A stretch of DNA of 64,000 nt. Origin: Onthophagus taurus (Eukaryota > Arthropoda > Insecta > Coleoptera > Scarabaeidae). Below the pieces are notes generated by a model. The model was given only the letters and a program-made list of their open reading frames with translations. It was not told where the DNA came from and searched no databases. The stretch is taken from the NCBI RefSeq assembly GCF_036711975.1, contig NC_091970.1, positions 3,727,501-3,791,500 on the forward strand, given 5' to 3'. A program made the position numbers and the translations under genes. Positions 24,789 through 35,916 of this stretch are shown here, piece by piece; the first letter of the stretch is position 1; every line of letters begins with the position of its first letter.

Positions 24789-25785
24789 TCACTTTTTAAG
24801 TTGTTCAGATATCCAATCAACAAATCTGCTTACTTTCGTGTAAACAGAGGGCGCACCTCTAGTTGCACAATTATTAATACCGAATGAAACAATTCCTATT
24901 AAAGTGTTATTTTGCACTAAAGGACCCCCAGAATCACCACTACACGCAGTTTTTGGATCTCCTTTAACTAATGTGCATAAATTAGTTTCTCTTATTGTTG
25001 TCGGAAGAGATAAATTTTCCCAAGATTTGACGCAATCTAAAAAATTATTTTGATTTTGAAAGATGTCAAATTAAATGTCACTTACAGAAGTTACTTTCCA
25101 CTTACCTTCGTTGCTGATTATGGGCACATCGGCTTTCATTAACCACAGACTTGGTATCCGAAGGTACGGAAAGAACATCCCCCAGCCGGTTAATGTGGCA
25201 TTAATTGAATAATTTGGTTCTGAATTTGCAACGGGAAGATTAATCTTGTTTATATTTTTATCATTAAATGTTATTTTCGATTTTAGTTTTAAAATTGCTA
25301 TATCATTGTAAGCTACATTACTAAAAGTAAATAAAAATTAACGATAAATTAAAATCGTTCTTAAATCTTTATCTTACTCAACAGTGGTGTAGTTTGGGTG
25401 TTTGTAATATACATCAACAAATACAGTTTGTGCAAATACACTAATAATCGATGATGTGCCTATTCTTACTCTTGAATTCTTGAATATGCAATGCGCGGCG
25501 GTTAAAATGTGTTGTTCGCTGATTATGGACCCACCACAAGTGAATTTATAGAAAAAATCTTTAATTATTTCTCGTTCAATTGCTACTTGATACGGGTATT
25601 TCTTTATAGACGTGAATTCACCACCAACAATTCTTTTATCATGATTTCCGGTATGCTTTAAATGATGATTCTTTCCTATTATAATCAAATTAATAAATTT
25701 TTAATAAAAACAAATCAAATTTACCATTAACAACCAACAAAACACCAAAAAAGCTAACCCCAACTAAAATTTTAAAAGCACTCAT
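24789..25785 (-). CDS. S1 serine protease A
   Basis: Four exons: 25785-25725, 25675-25378, 25320-25106 and 25036-24789, 273 codons plus TGA. Seen: signal peptide ([20 protein letters not shown]), a short propeptide, activation site KRIVGGE, the triad His in LTAAHC, the Asp in [10 protein letters not shown], the Ser in SGDSGGPL, and a terminal helix [10 protein letters not shown]. The S1-pocket residue six before the Ser is Thr (TACSGDS) and the 226 position appears to be Ser, so classic trypsin specificity is not expected; chymotrypsin- or elastase-like is an inference. It is secreted and probably digestive. It is paired head to head with the related protease on the plus strand at 26.3 kb. 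Confidence 0.88.
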
Positions 25786-26322
25786 AGCAAATTAATTTAG
25801 TTTTAAACAACAAACTCACTTTGTTGCTCTATTTTATTATAACATGCATAACGAACATGCGCAAATCCTTAAAAACAATACTCCTATAAAAAATAAATTC
25901 CTTTCGAATTCATTTTCGTTCTGAAAGTCATTCGTTTCAATTATTAACCATAAAGAAAACGTGTATTCGCATTTTCAACGACATCGTCATCGCTAGTTGT
26001 CTTAAATAACCTCAACATTGTTATCATAGCTCGTTAATTCTTTATTGCCTCCGTTCTCGGTATCTTTTTAATAAAATTTTTAAAAAACTCAGTAATATTC
26101 AAGGTTTCTAAAAACGACATTGTTTTAACATGAGTACAAAATATAAAACCGTTTTGATTTAGTTAATTCGTATTTTACACTAATTGGATTTTAAATTTTA
26201 TGTTAAACGATAACAAAGTTGGGACCGTTAAACGTTATTTTTATATTTATTACTTTTTTTTTCATATATAGAAGCTTAAACATGTTAGTACTTACTGTTT
26301 AAAATCATTACACTTAAACACC
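25786..26322. promoter_or_regulatory. Shared promoter region of the divergent proteases
   Basis: This 537-base AT-rich gap separates two divergent, related protease genes. A TATATAG at 26265-26271 lies 52 bases before the plus-strand ATG. On the minus strand TTATAATAAAATAG near 25840 may serve the other gene. No other gene is seen. Confidence 0.5.
26265..26271 (+). promoter_or_regulatory. TATA box of protease B
   Basis: TATATAG, followed about 30 bases later by the probable start site and then by the ATG at 26323. Confidence 0.5.
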
Positions 26323-27236
26323 ATGATAATTTTCGGGGTTATATTGAGTCTATTAATTATCGTAGATGGTGAATTGATCCATTAGGATTAACCAGTAATA
26401 ATTTTTGGTTCATTTTCAGTCGAAACTACAAGTAATAAAAGAATTATCGGTGGAAAAACTACATCCATCAATCAATACAACCATCATGTAGCTATTAACG
26501 CAGATGGGACATACATCTGTGGCGGCTCCATAATAAGCGAAAGACACATTTTAACAGCGGCCCATTGTTATCGCTTATACACAACATATACAGTAAGATA
26601 CGGCAGTTCTTTTCACGATGATTTTGGAACCCTCGTCTATGTTACTCATTTCTATTTACATCCGTATTATTATATGGTAACTGCAAGCAATGGAAATGAA
26701 TAGTACGTAAATTTAGTTCCAATTCTATAAATAATTATTTCTATTTCAGCCCTAAAAATGATATTGCTATCTTCAAACTTAAAGATGTCATCAAATTTGG
26801 TAATCACGCCAATAAAATTGATCTGCCAGAACCGAATTATGAACCAACCGTCGGTTTTAGCGCCACATTAACTGGTTGGGGTAACGAATATTTTGCACCA
26901 ACTAATCAATTGAAAAGGGCCTATTTGCCAATAATGAGGAACGTTGGTAAATGTTCTATTAACTTTCTATCTTAATATTTTAAAATTTTTGAATCAGATT
27001 GTGCGAAGATATGGATTCCAGTAAACGTTTATGACACTAATATTTGTGCGTCAGTTAATGCGGAAGATTCGGCGTGTACTGGAGACTCCGGTGGCGGTCT
27101 TGTATTAAATGGAAAAGTTATTGGAATTGCTTCATGGACCATAGAAAATTGTGCAACCGGAACCAGCTCTAAACCGAACGTTTTTGCAAGGGTTAGCAAA
27201 TATTTTTGGTGGATTCAAGAACAACTTAAAAAATAA
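26323..27236 (+). CDS. S1 serine protease B
   Basis: Four exons, 26323-26368, 26420-26702, 26750-26946 and 26998-27236, 254 codons plus TAA. The intron positions match those of protease A, so the pair arose by inverted duplication. Seen: signal peptide (MIIFGVILSLLIIVD), activation site KRIIGGK, His in LTAAHC, Asp in KNDIAIFKL, Ser in CTGDSGGGL, and C-terminal FWWIQEQLKK. The usually strict GDSGGP reads GDSGGG, a small but rare change next to the catalytic Ser. The 189 position is Ser (DSACTGDS), as in chymotrypsins. An active secreted protease is likely. Confidence 0.86.
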
Positions 27237-27335
27237 AACTGTTTGTCAATAATTTCCTTAGTTAATGTTGTTGTATTTTGGAGAAATAACACATTAAACA
27301 ACCCTCTCAAATAACTAAATAAATTATATTACCAT

Positions 27336-27427
27336 ATAGTAAAGCCTCTATTAGATTACCTAAACTACTAAAGATTACTAAAGATACCTAATTATTATTA
27401 TTATTAGATAATCTAGGGACTTTACCA
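27336..27427. mobile_element. Small MITE with CCATA duplications
   Basis: The ends TAGTAAAGCCTCTATTAGAT and, as complement of the right end, TAAAGTCCCTAGATTATCT are imperfect inverted repeats. CCATA occurs immediately outside both ends, consistent with a 5-bp target duplication. About 90 bases, non-coding. Confidence 0.45.
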
Positions 27428-27459
27428 TAAACGCAAACGTTCCTAAAGCGCCGTCTCCA

Positions 27460-27720
27460 CAAGATTCGCAACAATTTAAATTTAATTTATTATAATCAAA
27501 TAAAAGTAAAGAAATTCATTTTAATTTTATTTGATAAGGGTTTCAATTTGAGATTTATCATAAAACAAATGTTTTAGATAAAATACTTAAAACGATTTTA
27601 ATTGATTATCACGTTTATACATTAATCAACAAAATTCGCAACAATTCAAATATAATTTATTATAAATAAATAAAAAGTAATAAATCATTTTAATACCATT
27701 TGATACTTAAAACGCATTAC
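27460..27720. repeat. Tandem duplication of ~170 bp
   Basis: TTCGCAACAATT.AAAT.TAAT near 27465 and 27637 start two similar blocks that both pass through a long AT run and end near ATACTTAAAACG. Confidence 0.5.
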
Positions 27721-27807
27721 AAAAGAAATATTTTTAAATTTTAATTCAATTTTTGCAAAAATAATATAATGTAAACAATAACGTCAACGTCAAAGTTGTT
27801 TAAAAAA

Positions 27808-29624
27808 ATGTACAACAAATTAATTCCGAAGCCGGTTTTCTTAAAAATTAAAGCCGGATCATTCGGGCAAAAAGATCTTTACGATTTCGATCATAAATGC
27901 GGATTACCGCCTCCCGATGATTTGGTGGAACGTTACATTTGCAGTGGAATTTTCGTTAAATGGAGAAGAAAATTAAAGAACCTTGTGATTTGTAGCGAAA
28001 GAAATGCCCGAACAAAGCTCTTTTTCAAGTCCAGCAATGCGATTTTCAACCAAAAATATAAACACTTGGAGTTCGATTTTAACATGATCCATCCGTTTAG
28101 TATCGGAAGGGCTTATTGGGAATTTTTCATGTTTTTCGTTTTTATTATAATGTTGAATTACATTCCTTTGCATATTTGTTTAACGCACAGTAGTGTTTAC
28201 ATATGCCCATATCGATTATTGATGGATATATTTTGCTATATAGATATGGGGATGAGTTTTTCCACTGGATATCAACATCCATTAACCAAGAAAGTTATTA
28301 TGAAAAGAAAATTGATTACGAAGCATTATTTTGGTTCTTGGTTCATGATAGATTTATTAAGTTCGATAAATCCTGATATAATCATCTATATTATCCATGC
28401 TTACACTGGTAAATTAGTTTGGCAGATCAAAATATTATCAATGTTTAAAATATTTAGGATCAGCACCGTTTTATTATATCTAACAAGATTAAAAGAGGTT
28501 TATAATTAAGACATTTAAAGCTTTATTTATTGATTTACTTTAATTTTTTAGTGGTTCCAAATCAATTGGTTCATCTATCAAATGGTTAAACTTGCCATTA
28601 TCATCCTAATAATGATTTTATGGCACGCCTCTGTTTTATTCTTAGCGGCGTATCATTTAAAGGAAGTTTGGATTGTGGAAGATTGTGTTTATCACAGCTT
28701 TAAAACGGTCATTTCAAGAACTATTGGTTGTATTTTAATAATTGGAGAAAAAGGCAATCCATCTACCTTAATGCTGATAATCATTTTAGAGGTTGCCTTC
28801 ACTGTAATCGGATGGATCTATCGAATCATCATAACGAGTGCTTTAATTAATGAGATACTTAGTACATTTATTAATTATTGTTTTAATACAGCTCAAATTA
28901 CTTTATTAGTATTAAAAGTGAATCCAATTGGTGCGAATCACGCCAAGTTAGTGCAAGAATTTGAGGAGTACGTAGTCACAAAGAAATTACCCAAACTTGT
29001 GAAAAAACGAGTTTTGAATTATTTGGAATTTAAGTTCCACGGAAAGTTTTATAGAGAAGTCGTTATTTGGAAGACTTTATCCAACAGTTTAAAACAAGAA
29101 ATTAATTTATTTATTTGTAGAAAACTTTTAAATTCGTTGTTTATATTCCAGTAAAATTTTTGGTTAAAAATTTAAATATACTTTAATAATTATTTCGTTA
29201 CAGCAATTTGCCCATGGAAATCGTCATGAAATTAAGTAACAACTTTAAACACGAAATCTATCTACACAACGATGTAATAATCCAAGCAAATACACCAGCA
29301 GAAGAGATTTTATTCATTGTTACTGGAATGGCAGCTATTTACAATGAATCACAAAAGGAAATCAATCATTTTTTAGCCGGCGATTGTTACGGCGATTTTA
29401 ATCTCTTCGTAAACGCACCAATTGCCGAAGAAACGATCGTTGCAATCGATTGTTGCGAAATTTATTCCATAAAGTACAACGATATCAAAAAAATTATGCT
29501 TCCGTATCCAGAGATTTGGGCGAAAATATGCAAGGTTGTTAGAACCGACATAATCGATCCGTTGCGGTTATTAGATTTGTCTGGTTCGCTTAAGAAACTT
29601 AGAGGAACTAGTGATATAACTTAA
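27808..29624 (+). CDS. Divergent CNBD (HCN/CNG-like) cation channel
   Basis: Three exons, 27808-28497, 28552-29150 and 29204-29624, 569 codons plus TAA. Seen: an N-terminal region ending in MIHPFSIGRAYWEFFM before S1, S2-S3 with FCYIDMGMSFSTGY, a weakly charged S4 (MFKIFRISTVLLYLTRLK), S5 (LAIIILIMILWHASVLFLAA), a pore helix, S6, a C-linker (FEEYVVTKKLPKLVKKRVLN) and a cyclic-nucleotide-binding domain (LPMEIVMKLS, LFIVTGMAAIY, GDCYGDFNLF). The filter region reads LIIGEKGNPST instead of the GYG of HCN and K channels, and S4 has few positive charges. The CNBD lacks a clear RTA/RSA-type arginine. It is a plasma-membrane channel by architecture; ion selectivity, voltage sensing and ligand are open. 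The ATG at 27808 is the first in frame. Confidence 0.82.
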
Positions 29625-30208
29625 TTTTTATTTAATAAAATTATACCAAATTAATGTGTTAATTTTTTTAATTTTGATTGGACAGGCAACCAATCCTACA
29701 TCAATGTCAAAATGGTTGCTTAAGTTAGAAATATTTTTAACAAATTTGTATATTTATTTAATTACACAAAATGTTAATTAAAAAAGGGTTGGTACATGAT
29801 GAAGAATACACAAAGAGTAAAAATTTAATTAATCAATATTCGGTGAAATATGTGATTGTTGTGAAATAAAAAGATTTTCTTTATATCTTGATGGATAAGA
29901 ATTAGTTAATTAGTTAATTAATGAATGAATTTAAATGAATCAATTCATTGAATTACTGTGTTATTCGACAAGGTTAAGAATTTCCACTCCTTACACACAA
30001 TTATCACAATTGGAAAATTGCCGAAGATAAGTTACAAGATCCTGCCCTAACCTAATTCTAGTTAGATGGAAATATCGGTCCCGATTTGTTTGCCATTCGT
30101 CCTTAAAACTTTCCATTAAAGGTTAACACAATAATACCGGCCATTAGGGCAATAAAGTGCTTCTAATAAAGCACTACCGTTCAATTTCAAGCAATAAAAC
30201 CGCAGCCG
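29625..30208. other. Intergenic region
   Basis: AT-rich, with no coding frame supported. It holds the 3' end of the channel gene and the upstream region of the esterase. Confidence 0.45.
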
Positions 30209-30217
30209 TATAAATAG
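30209..30217 (+). promoter_or_regulatory. TATA box of the esterase-like gene
   Basis: TATAAATAG, with an initiator-like GCAGTT about 28 bases downstream (near 30238) and a 70-base 5' UTR before the ATG at 30314. Confidence 0.7.
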
Positions 30218-30313
30218 GTCCGAAAGGGATTCTTTTGCAGTTACAACTTGATTTAACACCTAAAAACAACCAAAATCATCACTAAGAAGAAATTAACCCA
30301 AAAACGAAAAGCT

Positions 30314-32268
30314 ATGCTGAAGGAGATAGCTTTAACATTATCCATCGGTTTGGTTTTTGCTTTTGGAAGCGCCGAACCTATCAGTAAAACCACTAGTGCT
30401 CACAGCGTTCACCCACCGACCATAACAACACCGCTCGGTGATGTTAAAGGCACTATTTTAACATCGAGATTGGGGAAAACTATCTATTCATTTAGAGGTT
30501 TAAGATATGCTAAAGCTCCAATTAACGAATTAAGATTTCAGGTAATTTCTATTCTATTTTATTTAATTTAACTTTTATATAATTTATTTTTAAGCCTCCA
30601 ACACCAATTGAAAAATGGGACAGTATCTTTAATGCAACTCAAGATGGGGCTCCCTGTCCGCAATCAAATATAGAACAAACTTCCGAAGATTGCCTTTTCC
30701 TCAATATTTACACCACGAAACTCGTCAAAGGCAACGATAACCCTAAAAGACCCGTCATAGTTTTTCTTCATGATGGAAACTTCTACAGCTCGTCTAGTTC
30801 GAGCGCCGAAATGGGGCCACAATATCTTTTAGATCAAGAAATCGTTCTCGTCGTACCAAATTATCGATTGGGAGCTTTGGGATTTCTTAGTACGAGTGAA
30901 AAAGATTTCCCCGGAAATTACGGTTTGAAAGATCAGGTTCAAGTGTTGAAATGGGTCAAAGAAAATATTGCCGCGTTTGGAGGAAACCCCGAAAGTGTTA
31001 CGATCGCGGGATATGGTGCTGGAGGGGTTTCAGTATCGGTACATTTAGTTTCACCCCTTTCGAAAGGATTATTTCACAAAGCGATCGTTATGAGCGGATC
31101 TGTTTATGGAAATTGGCCCCTTGTTAATAATCAAATGGAATTGGCTAAGAAACAAGCTAAATTGGTGAATTGTCCTGTTGATACTGTCAAAAATATGATG
31201 CAGTGTATTAAGACTAAATCAGCTGACGATTTGGTGAAATCAACACCGGGATTTAAGGAATTAGGAGATGATCCTTTGTACTATTGGTCACCTGTTATTG
31301 AAGCTGATTTTCTCCCGTCACATCCGATCGAATTAATTAATAAAGGGGAGTTTAATAAAGTTCCTGTTTTAGCTGGAGTTACAGCCGATGAATTCGGAGG
31401 GAGAGCTTATAGTACGTATTCACATTTAACTAAATACAGTGTGTTAATTAATTATCGTACCCGACGTCATAATTGCAAGTATGCAACCAATATCGCAGTA
31501 TCGGTATTGCAATACGCGATTTGCGATATTGGTTGCATCGATATTAACACAGTGTATATTTATTTATTTAATTCGTTTTTAGCTTTAATAGCAAATGAAA
31601 CGGCTTTAAATGAACTCGCTAAAGATTTTGAGAAAAATTCTCCGATTTCTTTTCATTACGAGAAAAATCCCGAGGTTGCTAAAACTTTAAAAACAGTTTA
31701 TTTCGAGGATAAACCGATCGATAAATCCCAAATTCCCGGTTTTGCCCAATTATACACCGATTCCTTGGTGGGATTTAACATAAACAGAATGATGAAAGTT
31801 TTGGCAGAAAAAAACGACGATTTATTTTATTATCACTTTAATTTTAAAGGGAAATACAGTAACTGTTACTTACCAGATAGTAACAACACAGTTCCTTACG
31901 GGGCTTCTCATCAAGATGATCTCCTTTATTTATTTTCAAATTCCAATTTTGCTCAATTTAAAGAAGGAGAGGTTGAGTTATCGACCATTGAGAAAATGAC
32001 CAAGTTGTGGGCTAATTTTGCTATTCATGGGTAAGTAATTAAGTTAATCGAATAGAATTAGATAATTTATTGTTTTTTTAGAAACCCCATTCATGAACCA
32101 TGTGAAAAATTAGATAACGTAAAATGGGAAAAATTCAGTACAAAAAATCAAAAATTCATGGATATAGGAAACAAATTGGCGATGAGTGAAAATTTGCATG
32201 AGAAAAGATACAAAGAGTGGGAAAAATTGTATCCTCTATCAAAGTATAGTAACGCTCAAGTGGGTTAA
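30314..32268 (+). CDS. Carboxylesterase-like protein lacking catalytic Ser
   Basis: Four exons, 30314-30541, 30595-31411, 31583-32030 and 32082-32268, 559 codons plus TAA. Alpha/beta-hydrolase of the insect carboxylesterase (COE) group with an N-terminal signal peptide (ALTLSIGLVFAFGSA). Seen: FRGLRYAKAP, SEDCLFLNIY, PNYRLGALGFL, GNYGLKDQVQVLKWVKENI and FGGNPESVTIAG. The nucleophile elbow, normally GxSxG, reads GYGAG: codon 217 is Gly where Ser is required. The oxyanion loop, normally HGGGF, reads HDGNF. The acid (TADEFGG) and the His (GASHQDDLLYLF) persist. So it should be secreted but not hydrolytic, like the non-catalytic members of this fold used in adhesion or binding. The frame is intact, which argues against a simple dead gene. 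The third intron is unusual (separate entry). Confidence 0.88.
31412..31582 (+). repeat. Intron with nested inverted repeat (hairpin MITE)
   Basis: Intron 2 of the esterase-like gene, 171 bases: a multiple of three and free of stops in the coding frame, so retention would simply insert 57 residues. Inside, GCAACCAATATCGCA (about 31482) and TGCGATATTGGTTGC (about 31523) are perfect complements. An outer pair (TACAGTGTGTTAATT and ATTAACACAGTGTA) is nearly complementary. The int ron ends are GTACGT and TTTTTAG. It looks like a small foldback element. Confidence 0.65.
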
Positions 32269-34137
32269 AACGTTGTTACACTTAGTAGATTAGTCACGTT
32301 TTTTTGTACTGTGTATTTAAAGATCGTAAAGAAATAAATTATTTTATCACAAACCTTATTTAATTTTATTTATTTTAAAAAAAACAGGATTAAAATGCAG
32401 ATTTAATTTTAAAATTGTAGGCAACCAATTTTACAACATTGCTTACAATAAAAATTAAATTATTAAAAAACACGGCAGATATTTATAAATTGATACGAAA
32501 TATTAATCAAAAAATTAGTGTTTCTAAATTTGTAAGTATAGATGAATAAAAAGTAATTTTAATAAGTTGTTTAAATTTTTTCAAAATTCATAATAAATTC
32601 CAATGGTTTGCGCCATCCTGTGGCGCCATCTCAAGCTTTCAATCAGTATTATGGATTTATCTGTCATTTTTTTTAAAAACACTCTCGCGCAGCTCGCTCA
32701 TGTCTAATAATTAATGAATTTATTGATGGAAAATCGATTTAGTTTAATTCGATAATTCGAGAAGTTATTTTAAATTTTAATTCGTGATTTTAGGTTTCGA
32801 TGTGAACTGAAGGATTCAGTTTTGTTCGGTTCTATTCGGATGGAATCGGGCTTTGTTGAATAATGCAAATTATTTGCAAATTTTTGAGGTTAGTATTTTT
32901 GGGTTAAAAATGTTTATTTTTTTAATTTTTTTATTTCTTATGTGTACATAGCCGTGGTACAAATCTCGTTGCATACAATATTACAATAAATTTTCAAAAT
33001 TATTGGTCAGATGATAATAATAAATGTACAATAATAATAATTTAACAATATCATCTAATTAATAATTGGCTAATTACGTTTACTTTATCTTTAATATCCT
33101 TTAGGAAACATTTAGCGCTCATTTAATATTGATCCCACTATAATTTATTTTTTTTCTTTAATATTTATTACGGTAAACAGCGAAGTTTATTTATCTGTTA
33201 TTCGATAAGTCTTTCATGCATCTACAATCTATTTAAAAAAAAAACCTCAAAAAAGTTGTGATATAAAGATAGAAATAAAAATGTAGGAGGAAAAGATTTT
33301 TTTTAGGCCGTTGTATTTAATAATTTTTTAATTTAAAACGTTTCTTTTAAATCACTTAATTTATTTATGACTAAACTTTTGTTTAACGCTTCATTTAAAA
33401 TTCTATAATTTAACTTATAACGTTTGTATATTATAAAGTTATCATCAGTCTTATTATTATTTTCTTTTTAAATAGGATTTACTAGCAACATTGAAGCGAA
33501 ATTACTTCAATTTGGTTTATTTTAAACAACAGCCAAGAGTTTCAAAAGGAAAGGAAATACAGGAAGTACTCTAGTTACATATTTTAATTTTTTTTACAAT
33601 TCCTTGGCGAAAATTAAGATTTAAATAAGTAAATAAATAAAAAGGAATGTATTTAACAGTTACAATATGTTAAACATTTTGTTATTGCCTATTTTTTTTA
33701 ATTATAAATGATTCATTTAAAAAAACAGCAACTGTGTTCTATAGGCACCATATTTAGAGAGAGAAGGCCGGTTATTTGAAGAGATATGATAGAGATATAC
33801 AATTTATTAGTCTCTCAAAAGAGAAGTGAAATGATTTTTAATTTTTTTAAAATTAATTTTAATGTCATGAAGAGATCACAAGCGATTTTGAACGAACCTA
33901 AGCGTTCTTTTAAATTAAAAAACTTTTAAATTTTCTCGTTTAGCGTTCTAATGACAAAGGATTTTACAAATATCATACAATCTTAGTAATTGACATACTC
34001 AGTACACAGTCAGATATTAATATCTTAACTATTTCTTTTTTATTTTAGGTTAGGTCCTTATCAGCTAATTTTTTTGTGTTAACAAATTTTTTTTGAGTGT
34101 TAAAAGCAAAAATTGTTCATGATTCAAATTAATATCT
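32269..34137. other. Intergenic region
   Basis: AT-rich, with a degenerate AATAAT run near 33020. TAGGCAACCAATTTTACA at about 32420 recurs near 61219. No coding frame is supported. Confidence 0.45.
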
Positions 34138-35916
34138 TCACAACAACTCAAACTGATTACCCATATCGAGTATAACGCTGTTACACCCCAATTTTTGTTG
34201 TTGACTTGTCGGCGGTAAAGGGGGTGTTGGAATAGTCGGTAAATTTCCTAATTCCTCATCTTCGTCTTCGTTCTGAATCAATAATTGCTGCTGTTGCTTT
34301 CCGGATAACGCAATGTCTCCTACAATGACCGTAGTTGTCGATGAGTTGTGTTGTTGCCGGCACGCAGCGACAATGTGCATCGGAGACGTTCCCGTCATAA
34401 CGAAATTGGTGATTCCCGCCAAACCGGAAAGATCCGCCGTGCCGTTTGCCGTCGCCGGAACTAAAAGCGACGTGTCTTTTTTGCCCTCCAGCACGTGGAC
34501 GACTCCGCTGTCGAAAATGATGTCTTCCTCGACTGCGGAAACAACGTTGTTGTTCTCTGGGGATCCAACGTGTTGTTGTTGGTGCTGGGGGGCGTGACGT
34601 CAAAGGTTTGCGGTATCGCTTTCTGATGCTTCCACCAGTGGCCAATCGCTTTCCGGACTTGAATCTCCGTTTGATGAACTTGACGATTCGGTCTAAATTA
34701 AAACAAGAATCAAAAAGTTATTATAATTAAAACAGTTTAATTAATATAGTTATTTTCTTTTTAGTTTAAAAGGTTACCCCGAAATTCTTGAAATAGAGAC
34801 TACTCAGACTACTGATATCGATGTAATGTCTCGCCCGCAAGCGACCTCGGCTTACTTAATCTTGATATCGTTGAAATCTGGTTAGTTTTTGCATGCGATA
34901 TAGTATCAATATAACTAGGTCATCTTAGATTCCTGGGGATAATGTTTTGTCCGCGGAAATCGGTTGAATTAAATAATATTAATTTTATAATACTTACCAC
35001 ACTGACTGGAGTCAGAGATCTTAAAGGAGGTGTTGGTGGCCCCCTTTTGAGCTTTGGTCAGGCCACCGTTCCTCCAGTTTCTGGTTCGGGAGACCAACAA
35101 TTATCGGACAACCAGCATCCGATGACGACAGTTACTAATCCGATTAGTAAAGCTAACATTATGTACACCTCCGCGTTTCCTAAAAGATGAATTTTGAAAA
35201 AAAAATCAAATTTTTTTTCATCTTACCTAATTGTTTTCGTATACCATTTCCCATTTTGCTCCTCCACAAGCTATTAATTAACGTTGGGTCGGCTCGTCTC
35301 CATTCCCTCCAACCGGCCCAATTTCTGCGAACGACGCCAACTCCCCCACCGGAAGCCATCATCACACCTGGTGCTGGCGTGCTTAAGGTAGGATTCGATG
35401 GGCCGTGAGCGTTTCCTTGCGGTGACGGAAAACTTGTAACTTAAGAATTGAGTTAATGAGTATGGATCAATAAATAGGTTAGCTTTGGGATTTTAGCATC
35501 GTTAATTTTGGAATTGGAAACCATGTTATGTAACTGACAATTAGTGAAGTTGCATTGATCGGTACCCCTTTGGGTTTCGACCTCCCTACACTTTGTAAAC
35601 TCACGAACACGGTAACGTAAATGAATGCACGTAAATTGCATTATCTTAAGAGGAGTTGAAATGGGAAAACGAGTAATAAGAGAAAGAGATACAAGTTATG
35701 TTTTGGTGGTCGGGTCGTTTTGAAAGTTTTATGTTTCAATTGCTCGAAACACTACCGGAAAAGGGGTCAGTGAATTTTTTATTTTCCCCCGCCTGGAAAG
35801 AACTAACGAAGAACACTTATTCTTTCCTTGGATTGAAGTCAAAATGAACCTATATCTATCTTACCGATGATAATGATGAAGGTTAGTATTAAAAACAGCA
35901 AGAAAATCCAGCCCAT
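34138..35916 (-). CDS. Membrane protein with two in-frame TGA-C codons
   Basis: Four exons: 35916-35865, 35439-35227, 35179-34998 and 34692-34138, 1002 bases, one continuous frame of 334 codons ending in TGA. I do not recognise the family. Seen: signal peptide (MGWIFLLFLILTFIIII); a Pro/Ser/Gly-rich ectodomain; a Trp/Arg-rich stretch (RRNWAGWREWRRADPTLIN); a TM helix (VYIMLALLIGLVTVVIGCWL, about 94-113); then a cytoplasmic tail. Codon 129 (35060-35058) and codon 180 (34602-34600) are TGA, each followed by C. Sequence after each stop still looks coded: PKLKRGPPTPPLRSLTPVSV, TESSSSSNGDSSPESDW, then EEDIIFDSGVVHVLEGKKD and a Gln-rich, acidic end. Exon phases agree across the whole frame. Possible products are 128, 179 or 333 residues. 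Either this gene uses readthrough, or there are unseen splice forms, or the sequence has errors. Confidence 0.6.
34600..34602 (-). promoter_or_regulatory. Second internal TGA (TGA-C context)
   Basis: The stop is within the last exon, in the context CTT TGA CGT. Downstream the frame stays open for 153 further codons with acidic and Gln-rich content. Confidence 0.5.
34812..34870 (-). repeat. Isolated copy of the GGTCGC hairpin repeat
   Basis: On the minus strand it reads TTAAGTAAGCCGAGGTCGCT followed by TGCGGGCGAGACATTACATC, matching the core of the tandem units at 36.9-37.4 kb. It lies in the last intron of the membrane-protein gene. Confidence 0.6.
35058..35060 (-). promoter_or_regulatory. 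First internal TGA (TGA-C context)
   Basis: The context is GCC TGA CCA. It ends the 128-residue form. An exon junction follows 60 bases later, so termination here would place the stop upstream of a splice junction. Confidence 0.5.

Noticed and set aside
34256-34645. Alternative 129-codon minus frame in the last exon of the membrane protein
   Set aside because: Arg/Gln/His-rich composition typical of a shifted frame; the frame kept here is the one that joins the upstream exons with the correct phase and ends in a sensible stop.
34942-35408. Plus-strand open frames over the membrane-protein exons
   Set aside because: They lack splice partners and domain content, while the minus strand gives signal peptide, TM helix and matching phases.
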